Source: Ricordea florida
Taxonomy: Eukaryota > Cnidaria > Anthozoa > Corallimorpharia > Ricordeidae
DNA: 64,000 bases
Assembly: GCA_949710005.1 (NCBI GenBank)
Contig: OX453275.1
Coordinates: 18,003,259 to 18,067,258, forward strand
Direction: 5' to 3'
In this document: piece after piece, positions 25,613 to 37,457 of the stretch
How the letters are laid out: each line of letters starts with the position of its first letter
Position numbering within the stretch: the first letter of the stretch is position 1
Program-made: the position numbers and the translations under genes
The notes under the pieces: generated by a model
Databases searched by the model: none
What the model saw: the letters and a program-made list of their open reading frames with translations, nothing else
Told to the model about the DNA's origin: nothing

Positions 25613-27590
25613 GCTGGTATTGATATTATTATTATTGTTATTTTTTTATGTTTAATATAATATACTGTTATGGGGTAGGGGTGTATGTCCTAATCTGGGT
25701 AATCTGGTCTACTACTACAAGCAATACAGTTTTCTTCTGAATAGGGTTTGTATCACTTGTAGTAAAAATTACTCATCTCTGAACAATACCATTTTTTTGT
25801 TTTTGGCTTAGAATCTAGTCATGGTTGCCACAGCCACAGGATCTTGAAATGCCCTTACTTTTCCCTGACAAATGTAAAATTTCCCTTACCAACTAAATAA
25901 GAAAACTCACAAATTAGTCCTGGTAATGGCCTCCAACCTCACCTCACAGCCAACCTCTCCACTCATTTATTTAATATGCTTTCAGAAAGTCACATACAGT
26001 TCATATGGATTGATAGTTTCTTAAGGTAACAAAGTCATGGAAAAAGGATTGATTTTCTAGGCAATCCAAAATCAGCTTGTCATTTAATTCTACCACTCCA
26101 ACACATTTCATGTCACATTCTTAATTACACCAAACCATAGCTGAATTAGCAATAAATAAATTAGAACTCTTAAATTTCACTTTTCCCTGACTTCTCTCAA
26201 AGACTTAAACTTTCCCTTACTCGAAATGAAATTCCCTGACGTTTCCCTTGCTTGAAGAATTTTTTCCCTGACCATTTCCTGACCTGTAGCAATCATGCTT
26301 GTGCAGTCATTTGTCCATGTGGAAAATCATGATTGAAAGCATAGGGCATTTAGGAAACTTCAAAGACTTGTTATTACATACAGCAACCTTGGAATGAATA
26401 CATAAGAAAGATCATAAACATTTTTGCATCACAAACTTTAGTTTTTCCTTTGTAGAGTTTTTTTAATGTTAAATGTCAACTGTATATTGTGGTTGTTATT
26501 AAATATTTGTATTTGACATCATAAAAATGAATTATTCCATACAGTCATTTGTCCATACAGTTAGTGTGGAAAATCATGATTGAAAGCACAGAGCTTTTAG
26601 GAAACTAAATTTAAAGACTTGTTATTACATACAGCAGTCTTGCAATGACTATATAAGAAAGATAACGCAATTTTTGGCATTACAAAGTTTAGTCTTCCCA
26701 GTGTAAAAGGTCAACTGTATATTGCGGTTGTTGTTAAATATTTGTATTTGATATCATAAAAATGAATTAAACAGCATTAAGGAAAAAGGTTAAGATGTTA
26801 TGCCTAATTTTGCAAAGTAGGGCTTAAATGAATTTGTCATTTGTGCTAAAAGTGTGAGGGCTGAGAGAGTAATTCCCAGGGACACCTGGAACTCAAATGA
26901 AAACATCCATCTACAAAAGGCTATGGAACTTGTCAGTCCCAACGAAACCTTTTAATTACTTAATACATAGATGTAGAAAAGATATATAGCAAAGAGAAAT
27001 ACTCATACTCAGAAGTCAGTAATAAATACCATCTGCTCTATTCTCAAAGAATTGCATTGATCACTGATAATATTGCAGAACCAGTCACTAATTGTTAAGT
27101 ATATCTTTTCTGTTGAAAATGTTGAACACAACTGCTACAACAGACAAATCTACAATATATTTTCACTGTTGCAATGATATCAGATCACATAGTTATAAAT
27201 AATTGCTATCACAACTGCAGTCTCTGTATTGGGTACCTACTTGCATTCTCATTGCTGTATTAAGACTACGTGACAGTAATCTTTCATTTCTTTGGGGCTG
27301 GATTCTGTTTCCCCAATTTCCTGGCACGTTTTTCACCACGATATGGCAATCTGTTTTGTCGTTCGTTTTCTGATTCTGTCCGCATGCTGTTGCCATAATT
27401 TTCCTTAAATTCTGAATGCTGTATAGCTAAAGCGAGTCTTTGTTTCTATCGATAAGAAATTCAATTTCCAATCTAACTTGATTGCATTCCTGGTCGTTTT
27501 CCTTGCTGTTTCCTTTGTCTTTTTTGAGCGAGCAGTTGTTGTCCTTGCTGGGATGCCTCTTATTATATTATCGTTCCTTAACTGTCGAAG
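25400..27590 (-). mobile_element. Non-autonomous Helitron, unit A (5' part lost)
   Basis: The 3' terminus (minus strand) is CTAG at 25400-25403 followed by T, preceded by the GC-rich sequence GCGAGGTTTTGCGGGAGTCG shared by units B, C and D. It contains an ATT/TTA microsatellite (about 25555-25640) and an internal duplication of a roughly 238-bp segment (near 26303 and 26541, AGTCATTTGTCCAT...GTGGAAAATCATGATTGAAAGCA). Similarity to the other units extends through the decayed coding segment at about 27200-27560 and fades near 27590, before the conserved 5' terminus, so this copy is 5'-truncated. Confidence 0.75.
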
Positions 27591-28234
27591 TGTCTCCGTG
27601 TCCGACAGTCGATAAATTTCTGAAAATTACAGCAAATGTATACAGTCCTTTCCAACTTAAACATAATCTAGTATTAATAAGAAGGTCCAGTTGCACAACA
27701 TTACCACCACAAATCTTCATGTGAATTATCTAGTAGAGCCCGGCAGTCTATAGCGAAGTTGAAATCTACATGGGTGTTATGTTACGTTATTTGCTAATTA
27801 GTTTTGTCTGTGTGTCACGTTGCGTGACACAATTTTGACAGACATGTCAGTTACATGATACCAGTTTTTTTATATACGCTTTTTATTTTCGGAGACGGAG
27901 AAAAAGAGAACGCTCAATCTTCGGCGCAATTTATCGTTCTTTCACCGGAGTAAGAAATTATAACATAAGTCCTTTGCCCTTTCTTTATTTTTAGCTTTGT
28001 CTTTTGATTATGAATCTTCTGTATTTCAATAATTCCAAACAATCACTGTTATTTTCAGTTCTCACCGCATGCTTTATGGATCGTAAAATAAATGAATCAA
28101 AAACCTAAAAGTGTGTTAGTTGAAGAACAGCGAACTCCGTTCGGATACTCAGCCGAGGACTCCGATCGGGAACGCGACAATGGGACTAAGAAAATTTTCA
28201 CTCTTCACTGGAGCTGTCGGACGCATAACATTAA
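27591..28234. other. Spacer between Helitron units A and B
   Basis: Not shared with the other units as far as I can see. Contains a small palindrome GTGTCACG/CGTGACAC near 27815. No gene recognised. Confidence 0.5.
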
Positions 28235-30833
28235 CTAGAAATACGACTCCCGCAAAACCCCGCGAAGCTAGTTTTTGAAGAAGTCACAATGCCTTTAGCT
28301 ATTATCCTAATCCCCATTACTATATTCGTTATGCTTTGTTTGGTACACAATTATTGACACCCTGTGCAAATGACATGATCACTATACCGCTCAACACAGT
28401 GCTTAAAAAGTTAACTTCATTTAGCTCTTTCACTGCCACTGAGATTGCACCAGAAGGAATAGAAGTAACATTATCTGTTATCCTTACACGGAATACAGAG
28501 TTTATGAAGTATGACAATAATATTCACTTAAAACAAATTGAAAATTATTGTAAATCTTTTGCAAGTGAAATCTTGAAGAACTGATATTAGTGCTTGTGTT
28601 TACCACAGCGTAAAAAACTGTTTTTTATTTTAGTTTTATTTTCTTAGTCTTTACTGCTTTGTCCGCTTTGTTGTACATCACTTTTAAAAGCAATATATTC
28701 TTACACCGAGGATGAGTTCAATGCTCCAATTATTTTTTGTTTATGCTCTATTGTCATCATTGCATGAGATTCATTGTAAGAAGAGTCTTCTGATTAGATA
28801 TTTTATTGTCTACTGCAGTCATTATTTCATTCCTAGGTAACCACAATTGAGAGCGTTATGAATAGTGCACGTTTCAATTTGTTTACTCTCTTCAGTTGGA
28901 ATGGTACTCCCAGTGGTAGATAGAAAAATTCCTCTTCCCTCAAAAGATATGCCATATCAACAGAAGTTAGAGATACAATGTCATTACATAAAAAAAATTG
29001 AGGGTAAAATAATTGGATTCTACAAAAACTTTGAATAAAGGTTTGGTAATAGAGAGTGCCTACTGTATAGTATGTGGCTGTGCTTTTTTTAGGTAATCAT
29101 AAAAACAATAAAAAAATTAATGCAAAATCAACATCAAGCAGTCAATAGTATATACCACACGAAAGTTTAATTGTGCTGTTACAGAAACAGCCACAATATC
29201 CATACCCAACTAAAGAATAGTATATGAAAATTTCAATTATAACAACTGCAGAAGAAAAATTTAATAGTATGGTATTTCATAAAAAAAGTCAAAGCAGCTC
29301 GAGGTATTGAACTGTAACCAATGACATATAGTAATGAGAAGCACTATTATTATATTATTATCAGTATTATTATTATTAATTACTGGTATTGATACTTTTA
29401 TTATTATTGTTATATGTTTTTATGTTTTTCTTAATGTATACTGTTATGGGATGGAATGTATGTCCTTATCTGGGTAAAAGTATTGTTCCTCTACTACTAC
29501 AAGCAATACAAAAATCTTCTTGATAGGCTTTCCATCAGAGGTGGTGGTAATCAAAACAGCTCTAAAGAATGTCATTTCTTCTTTAAGGCTTAAAATCTAG
29601 TGCAGTCATTTGTCCATAAAGTTAGTGTGGAAAATCATGATTGAAAGCATTGGGCATTTATGAAACTTGAAACAATTGTTACTATATACAGCACACTTGC
29701 AATGAATATATGAGAAAGATCATAAAAGTTTTGGCATTACATACTTTAGTTTCTTCTTTATAGTTTTTCCAGTGTAAAAGGTGAACTGTATGTTGTGGTT
29801 GTTATTAAATATTGGTATTTGATATCATAAAAATGAACAGCAGTAAGTAACAAAGTTAATATGTTATGTATAATTTTGCAAATTAGGGCTTAAATTAACT
29901 TTTCATTTGTGGGAAAAGGGCAGGGGTCCTAGATAGCAATTTTATCAAGGGCTCATAGAACTGTAAGGTAAAACTGACCCATTGTAAAAAGGCTATGAAA
30001 CTTGTCTGTCCCCACGCACTATTACTGAAACCTTTCAATCAGAGAATACAGTACTTAGTGACACTGGGTATCTATTCTGTTGAATATGCTTAACATAACT
30101 GCTAGATCAAGATGATTTACAATATTTTCACTGTTGCAATGATATCAGATTACATAGTTATAAATGATTGCTATCACAACTGCAACTCTCTGTGTTGGGA
30201 ATTAAAATGGAAAGGCTATCGTTTTATTACGAAAAATACCTTCATACATTCTCCTGCAATATGTTGCTCGTCTTCCGATTCCGTTTTTAAAATGATAGAA
30301 TTATTTTCCAGAGACATCTCTGATCGCTGAAGTCGTTCCTCCTCGGTTTCCCTTCGAAGTCGTTTTGCTAAATTTAGTTCGCCAGTATATTTCGTTATGT
30401 AATCGTTCACTCATGTCCTGTATTTCTATCAATAACACATTCAAATTCAAAATTAACTTGGTTGAATTCCTGGTCCTTTTCCCTGCTGTTTCGTTTGCCT
30501 TTTTTAGGGCGAGCAGTTGTTGTCTTTGCTGGGATGTCTGTTGTTATTCTCCCTACCGTCGTATCTCTGGCTGTGCTTTGAGTCGTGCTTTCCTTGCGTT
30601 GATTTTCACGGTATTCGAACTTACTCGACTACGATGTCTTGCTGCTTTTTCTTGTATATCTCGGAGATCTTCTTGCTGGGATGTACTTCCAGCAGGAGTG
30701 AAATCGGTTCCACAAAATTTACATTATTTTCAAAAAGGCATCACCGAATACGCAATGGCGGAAATTTAGCAATTTGTCAAATGCGCTACTGTGGCCTGGT
30801 AACCACGCCTGCGAACGGACACCTTTAAAATAT
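28235..30833 (-). mobile_element. Non-autonomous Helitron, unit B
   Basis: The 3' terminus CTAG (28235-28238) is followed on the minus strand by T. The body is collinear with units C and D: the region around 28329-28584, an ATT microsatellite near 29345-29430, and a decayed coding segment at about 30216-30760. The 5' end is recognisable (GCGAACGGACACCTTTAAAATAT on the plus strand, 30811-30833) but lacks the final AGA of units C and D. A foldback element starts there, so its insertion probably removed or displaced the terminus. Confidence 0.82.
30216..30760 (-). pseudogene. Decayed coding segment in Helitron unit B (coiled-coil-like)
   Basis: Near the 5' end of the unit the minus strand encodes a broken but recognisable charged protein: a part with QEDLRDIQEKAARHRSRVSS and NARKARLKAQPE, stop codons and frame changes, then a 64-codon frame (30216-30410) with LAKRLRRETEEERLQRSEMS, predicted to be helical and coiled-coil-like. 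Homologous stretches lie in units A (about 27200-27560), C (34040-34500) and D (36870-37320). I do not recognise the family. It may be the first exon(s) of the parental Helitron or a captured host exon. Confidence 0.5.
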
Positions 30834-30874
30834 TTAGCAATTATTCCACGAAATCGAGTCGTATATGAGCTAAT

Positions 30875-30907
<33 letters not shown>

Positions 30908-31515
30908 AGCTCATATACGACAAGATTGAGTGGAATAATTGTTTTATTATATCTCTAAACCCTCGCTTATGGAACACTGGAATTAGTTTGTACGACAAGA
31001 ATTGACTTTGTTATTGTTTTTGAACAGAACCATGTTGTTGTCGAGCCGACATATTGTAGAGCAGATGTGTAAAAAAGTTTCAAACACGAGTCCGGCTCGT
31101 TTTTAAACAACTCTTTAATGTACTTGTCAATTTTTTTCGAGTTAGCAAATTAGTTTAAGAATTTAAGTGGAAAAAGTAGGCAGAAATAAGATAAAAACTC
31201 AGTTTACGGGCTTCACAGATCTTTCAAAATGGCGGCTGTTTGTAAGAGTTTCACTTGCGTTCGTAATAAACAATTTCGAAATATAATTTGCTCACTTACC
31301 GTCGAAAAATTTCATCCTATATTTATTTGCTTCGGTAGTATTTCTTTGGTGTATGATTTTTAAGCTTGACTTGAATTTCTCCCTGTCTAATTCAAGAAAT
31401 CATCCATCCATGATGGCCGTTTTCCGTGCCAATGGTATATGAGCTGATATACTATGAGTACGGAACCAATCAGAGCGCGCGTTTGCTCATATACAAGGGT
31501 TGCAGATATAATAAA
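30834..31515. mobile_element. Foldback MITE-like element with AACCAATCAGAGCGCGC motif
   Basis: Begins with a near-perfect hairpin of about 105 bp (30838-30944): CAATTATTCCAC and GTATATGAGCTAATAGCCAAC are mirrored as GTTGGCTATAGCTCATATAC and GTGGAATAATTG around a GGCGCGTAGCGCC loop. The other end carries GGAACCAATCAGAGCGCGCG (about 31470-31490) followed by GCTCATATAC, again matching the hairpin stem. The same two-part architecture (AATTATTC hairpin at one end, CAATCAGAGCGCGC at the other) occurs at 47071-47405. The exact ends and target duplication are not resolved. Confidence 0.6.
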
Positions 31516-31532
31516 TATATATATACATATAT

Positions 31533-31640
31533 AAAAACTCTCGGCTCGATTTACTCGGGCTTGCGAGCCACGTGGTCTGACCGAAGGCGACACGATTAGT
31601 AACCTCGCTACGCTCGGCCTTCGGCCTCGCTTCGCGAGGA
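31533..31640. repeat. 108-bp GC-rich dispersed repeat, copy 1
   Basis: Starts AAAAACTCTCGGCTCGATTT and ends in a strong imperfect palindrome (CCTCGCTACGCTCGGCC TT CGGCCTCGCTTCGCGAGG). A copy of the same length with few differences lies at 45887-45994. Both are preceded by ATATACATATAT. It abuts a Helitron 3' end (CTAG at 31642). Identity as a Helitron terminus, a SINE-like piece or a separate repeat is not settled. Confidence 0.8.
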
Positions 31641-31641
31641 A

Positions 31642-31770
31642 CTAGAAATACGACTCCCGCAAAAACCTCGCGAAGCTAGTTTTTGAAGAAGTCACAATGC
31701 TTTTATATTTTATTTTTTATATCAGCGTAGTCCCCATTATTTTATTTGTTATGCTGTGTTTGGTACATAA
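31642..31770 (-). mobile_element. Solo Helitron 3' end (129 bp) abutting unit C
   Basis: CTAG plus the GC-rich terminal hairpin region and about 80 bp of the shared 3' body (through TTTGTTATGCTGTGTTTGGTACAT). It is cut exactly where the next full unit's terminus (A|CTAG at 31770-31771) begins. It therefore looks like a one-ended or truncated copy joined head to tail to unit C. Confidence 0.8.
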
Positions 31771-33685
31771 CTAGAAATACGACTCCCGCAAAAACCTCGC
31801 GAAGCTAGTTTTTGAAGAAGTCACAATACTTTCATATTTTATTCTTTTTTTTTATATTATATATATATTTTTTTTTATATCAGCGTAATCCCCATTATTT
31901 TATTTCTTATGCTGTGTTTGGTACACAATTAGTGACACCTGGTGCAAATTACATGATCAGTATACCGCTCAACACAGTGCTTAAAAATTGACCTTCATTT
32001 AGCTCTTTCACTGCCACTTAGATTGCACCAGAGGGAATAGAAGTAAAATTATTTATTATCTTGACAGGGAATACAGAGTCGATGAAGTATCACAATAATA
32101 TTCACTTAACACAAATTGAAAATGATTGTAAATCTTTTGCAGGTGAAATCTTGAAGAGTTGATATGAATGCTTGTGTTTACCACAGTGTAAAAACCTGTG
32201 TTTTTTTTCTTTAGTTTTATTTTCTTAGTCTCTACTGCTTTGTCTTCTTTGTTGTACATCACTTTTGAACACAATATGTTCTTACACAGAGGATGAGTTG
32301 AATGCTCCAATTATTTTTTGTTTATGTTTTTTGGTTATAATTGCATGAGATTCATTGCAAGAAGAATCTTTTGATTAGATATGTTATTGTCTACTGCAGT
32401 CATTATTTCATTCCCGGGTAACCACAATTGAGAGCATTATGAATAGTGCATGTTTTAATGTGTGTAACTCTTTTCAGTTGCAATGGTACCCCCAGTGGTA
32501 GATAGAAAAATTCCTCTTCCCTCAAAAGAGATGCCATATCAACAAATTGGGGGTAAAACAATTCAATTCTACAAAAGCTTTGAATAAAGGTGAGTGCCGA
32601 CTGTATAGTATGTGGTTGTGCTATTTTTAGGTCATATCATAAAAACAATACATGTAAGAAAGAGTTATTGAAATCTTAATATGTTCAAAAAGATTGCTGC
32701 ACTACGTACTCCTGTAAAAAAAATAATGTGAAATCAACATCAATCAGTCAAAAGTATATACCACATGAAAATTTAATTGTGCTGTTACAGAAACAGGCAA
32801 AATATCCATACCCAACCATAGAATAGTACATTATTTTGAATATATGAAAATTTCTATTATAAAAACTGCAGAAGAAAGATTTAATATAAGGACGGTATTT
32901 CATCGAAAAAGTCATGGCAGCCAGAGGTATTGAACTGTAACCAATGACATATAGTAACGAGAAGAACTATCATTATATTATTATCATTATTATTATCATT
33001 ACAATTATTATTACTGGTATTGATATTATTATTGTTATATTTTTTATGTTAAACATAATATATTTTTATGGGGTGGGATTCATGTCTTAATCTTGGTAAA
33101 GTTATTGTTACTCTACTACTAAAAGCAATACAAAAATCTTCTTAATAGGCTTTCCATCAGAGGTGGTAGTAATCAAAACAGCTCCAAACAATACCATTTC
33201 TTCTTAAAGGCTTAGAATCTAGTGCAGTCATTTGTCTAGAAAGTTTGTGTGGAAAATCATTATTGAAAGCATAGGGCATTTAGGAAACTTGAAACACTTG
33301 TTACTACATACAGCACACTTGCAATGAATATATGAGAAAGATCATAAACATTTTGACATTACAAAATTTATTTTCTTCTTTGTAAAGTTTTTCCAATGTA
33401 AAAGGTTAATTGCATGTTGTGGTTGTTATGAAATATTGATATTTGACATCATAAAAATAAAGTAAACGACAGAAAGTAACAAAGTTAATATGTTATGTCT
33501 AACTTTGCAAATTAAGGCTTGAATTAACTTTTCATTTGTGAAAAAAGGGCAGGGGTTCTAGATAGCAATATGATCAGGGGAGGGGGGGGGGGGTCATTGC
33601 ACTCTAAGGTAAAACTGACCCATTGTGAAAAGGCTATGAAACTTGTTGTCTCTACGCAATATTATTGAAACCTTTCAATCAGAGA

Positions 33686-33716
<31 letters not shown>

Positions 33717-34594
33717 GCAAAGAGAAATACTACTCAGAATTCAGTAATCACATTTGCTTTATTTTAAAATGATCGCATTGGTCACTGATAATATTGCAGA
33801 ACCAGTACTTTATAGTGAGACAGGGTATATATTCTGTTGAAAATGTTTAACATGACTGCTAGATCAAGAAAATTTACAATATTTTCACTGTTGCAATGAT
33901 ATCAGATCACATCGTTATAAACGATTGCTATAACAACTGCAACTCTCTGTGTTGGGAATTACTTCAAACTGGAAACGCTATCGTGTTATTATGAAATATA
34001 CCTATTTACATTCTATTGTAATCTGTTGGTCGTCTTCCGATTCCGTTTTTAGACTAATAGAATTATTTTCCAGAGACATCTCCAATCGCTGAAGTCGTTC
34101 CTACTCGGCTTCCCTTCTAAGTCATTTTGCTAAATGTAGTACACCAATATATTTCGTTATGTAATCGTTCACTCATGTCCTGTATTTCTATCAATAACAC
34201 ATTCAAATTCCAAACTAACTTGATTGAATTCCTGGTCCTTTTCCCTGCTGTTTCGTTTGCCTTTTTCTGGAGCGAGCAGTTGTTGTCTTGGCTGCGATTT
34301 CTGTTGTTATTCTCCCTGCTGTCGTTTCTCTATCCCTGCTTTGAGTCGTGCTTTCCTCGTGTTGATTTTCACGGGATTCGAACTTACTCGGCGACGATCT
34401 CGTGCTAATATTTCTTGAATATCTCGGAGATCACCTTGCTGGGATGTACTTCCAGGACGAGTGAAATCGGTTTCCACAAAATTTACATTACTTTCAAAAA
34501 GGCATCACCGAATAATGGCGGAAATTCAGCGTTCTCAAGTGCGTTACTATTGCCAGGTAACCTGGCCTGCGAACGGACACCTTTAAAATATAGA
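31771..34594 (-). mobile_element. Non-autonomous Helitron, unit C (2.82 kb, both ends intact)
   Basis: On the minus strand the element begins TCTATATTTTAAAGGTGTCC, preceded by A (34595), and ends CTAG, followed by T (31770). This is the canonical Helitron arrangement of insertion between A and T without target duplication. Just upstream of CTAG an imperfect GC hairpin (CTTCGC...GCGGGAG) fits a Helitron 3' stem-loop. The interior holds an AT microsatellite (32965-33060), an ATAT run (33690-33715) and a decayed coding segment (34040-34500). No Rep or helicase is present, so it depends on another element. Confidence 0.85.
34040..34500 (-). pseudogene. Decayed coding segment in Helitron unit C
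   Basis: Homologue of the segment in unit B and here more readable. A minus-strand frame carries ETDFTRPGSTSQQGDLRDIQ, then RRRVSSNPVKINTRKARLKA and ends at a stop at 34307-34309. A Gln/Lys/Arg-rich continuation follows. No ATG directly opens the frame, so an upstream exon or decay must be assumed. Family unknown. Confidence 0.5.
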
Positions 34595-34616
34595 TATATA
34601 TATATAAACATATATA
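34595..34616. other. 22-bp AT-rich spacer between Helitron units C and D
   Basis: TATATA-rich sequence only, lying between the 5' TC end of unit C and the 3' CTAG end of unit D. This is the kind of AT target expected for Helitrons. Confidence 0.7.
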
Positions 34617-36521
34617 CTAGAAATACGACTCTCGCAAAAACCTCGCGAAGCTAGTTTTTGAATAAGTCACAATACTTTTATATTTTATTTTATTTTTTAT
34701 ATCAGCATAATCCCCATTATTGAATTTGTTATGCTGTGTTTGGTACACAATTAGTGACACCTGGTGCAAATTACATGATCAGTATACCGCTCAGCACAGG
34801 GCTTAAAAATTGACCTTCATTTAGCTCTTTCACTGCCACTGAGATTGCACGAGAGGGAATAGAAGTAAAATTATTTGTTTTCTTGACAGGGAATACAGAG
34901 TCAATGAAGTATCACAATAATATTCAGTTAACACAAATTGAAAATTATTGTAAATATTTTGAAGGTGAAATCTTGAAGAGTTGATATGAATGCTTGTGTT
35001 TACCACCGGGTGTAAAAACCTGGGTTTTTTTTGGAGTTGTATTTTCTTAGTCTCTACTCCTTTGTCTTCTTTGTTGTACATCACTTTTAAACACAATATG
35101 TTCTTACACCGAGGATGAGTTGAATGCTCCAATTATTTTTTGTTTATGTTTTTTTCTAATAATTGCATGAGATTCATTGTAAGAAGAATCTTCTGATTAG
35201 ATATTTTATTGTCTACTGCAGTCATTATTTCAATCCTAGGTAACCACAATTGAGAGCATTATGAATAGTGCATGTTTCAATTTGTGTACTCTCTTCAGTT
35301 GCAATGGTACCCCTAGTGGTAGATAGAAAATTCCTCTTCCCTCAAAAGAGATGCCATGTCAACAGAAGTGTGAGATACAATGTCATTACATAAAAAATGG
35401 GGATAAAACAGTTGGATTCTACAAGAACTTTGAATAAAGGTTTGGTAATAGTGAGTGCCAACTGTATAGTATGTGGTTGTGCTATTTTTAGTTCATATCA
35501 TAAAAACAATACATGTAAGAAAGAGTTATTGAAATCTAAATATGTTGAAAAAGATTGCTGCACTATGTACTCCTGTAAAAAAATAATGTGAAATCAACAT
35601 CAATCAGTCAAAAGTATATACCACATGAAAGTTTAATTGTGCTGTTACAGAAACAGGCAAAATATTCATACCCAACAAGAGAAGATTATATTATTTTGAA
35701 TATATGCAAATTTCTATTATAAAAACTGCAGAAGAAAGATTTAATATAAGGATGGCATTTCATCGAAAAAGTCATGGCAGCCAGAGGAATTGAACTGTTA
35801 CCAATGATATATAGTAATGAGAAGCACTATCATTATATTATTATCATTATTATTATCATTACTATTATTATTACTGGTATTTATATTATTATTATTACTA
35901 TTGTTATATTTTTTACGTTAAACATAATATATTTTTATGGGGTGGGATGCATGTCCTAACCTTTGTAAAGGTATTGTTACTCTACTACTACAAGCAATAC
36001 AAAAATCTTCTTAATAGGCTTTCCATCAGAGGTGGTAGTAATCAAAACAGCTCCAAACAATACCATTTCTTCTTAAAGGCTTAGAATCTAGTGCGGTTAT
36101 TTGTCTATAAAGTTTGTGTGGAAAATCATTATTGAAAGCATAGGGCATTTAAAAAACTTGAAACACTTGTTACTACATACAGCACACTTGCAATGAATAT
36201 GTGAGAAAGATCACAAACATTTTGGCATTACAAAATTTATTTTATTCTTTATAAAGTTTTTCCAACGTAAAATGTTAACTGTATGTTGTAGTTGTTATTA
36301 AATATTGATATTTGACATCATAAAAGTGAAGTAAACAGCAGAAAGTGACAAGGTTAATATCTTAATTACGGCTTGAATTAACATTTCATTTGTGGTTTTT
36401 TAGATTGCAATATTATCAGGGGGGGGGGGTCCTTGAACTCTAAGGTAAAACTGACCCATTGTGAAAAGGCTATGAAATTTGCTGTCTATGCGTAATATTA
36501 TTGAAACCTTCCAATCAGAGA

Positions 36522-36554
<33 letters not shown>

Positions 36555-37435
36555 GCAAAGAGAAATACTACTCAGAAGTAAGTTATAACATTTGCTTTAT
36601 TTTCAAATGATCGCATTGTTCACTGATGATATTGCAGAACCAGTACTTTATAGTGACACTGGGTATATATTCTGTTGAAAATGCTAAACATAACTGCTAG
36701 ATCAAGAAAATTGACAATATTTTCACTGTTGCAATGATATCAGATCACATCGTTGTAAATGATTGTTATAACAACTGTAACTCTCTGTGTTGGGAATTTC
36801 TTCAAAATGGAAACGCTATCGTTTTAATATGAAAAATACCTACTTACATTCTCTTGTAATCTGTTGGTCATCTTCCGATTCCGTTTTTAGACTAATAGAA
36901 TTATTTTCCAGAGACATCTCCAATCGTTGAAGTTGTTTCTACTCGGTTTCCCTTCTAAGCCGTTTTGCTAAATTTAGTACGCTAATATATTTCGTTATGT
37001 AATCGTTCACTCATGTTCTGTATTTCTATCAATAACACATTCAAATTCCAAACTAACTTGGTTGAATTCCTGGTCCTTTTCCCTGCTGTTTCGTTTGGCT
37101 TTTTCTAGGGCGAGCAGTTTTTGTCTTTGCTGCGATGACGGATGTCTGTCGTTATTCTCCCCGCTGTCGTTTCTCTATCCCTGCTTTGAGTCGTGCTTTC
37201 CTTGTGTTGATTTTCACGGTATTCGAACTTACTCGGCGACGATCTCGAGCTAATCTTTCTTGAATATCTCGGAGATCATCTTGCTGGGATGTACTTCCAG
37301 GACGAGTGAAATCGGTTTCCACAAAATTTCTTTCAAAAAGGCATCACCGAATTCGAAATGGCGGTTCAGCAGTTCTCAAGTGCGCTACTATTGCCAGGTA
37401 ACCTGGCCTGCGAACGGACACCTTTAAAATATAGA
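34617..37435 (-). mobile_element. Non-autonomous Helitron, unit D (2.82 kb, both ends intact)
   Basis: Same ends as unit C: a minus-strand TC start at 37434-37435 preceded by A, and CTAG at 34617-34620 followed by T. Length (2819 bp) and order of internal blocks match unit C (2824 bp). These include a short minus-strand frame at 34830-35132 like one in unit C (32056-32310), an ATT microsatellite (35835-35920), an ATAT run (36530-36555) and the decayed coding segment (about 36870-37320). C and D are the closest pair by eye. Confidence 0.85.
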
Positions 37436-37457
37436 TATATATATATACTAGGTATAT

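Noticed and set aside
25461..25655. Hydrophobic 64-codon frame that looks like a membrane peptide
   Set aside because: It is a translation of an ATT/TTA microsatellite inside a Helitron unit; the Ile/Leu run is a by-product.
35774..35959. Ile-rich 61-codon frame
   Set aside because: Same microsatellite artefact in unit D.
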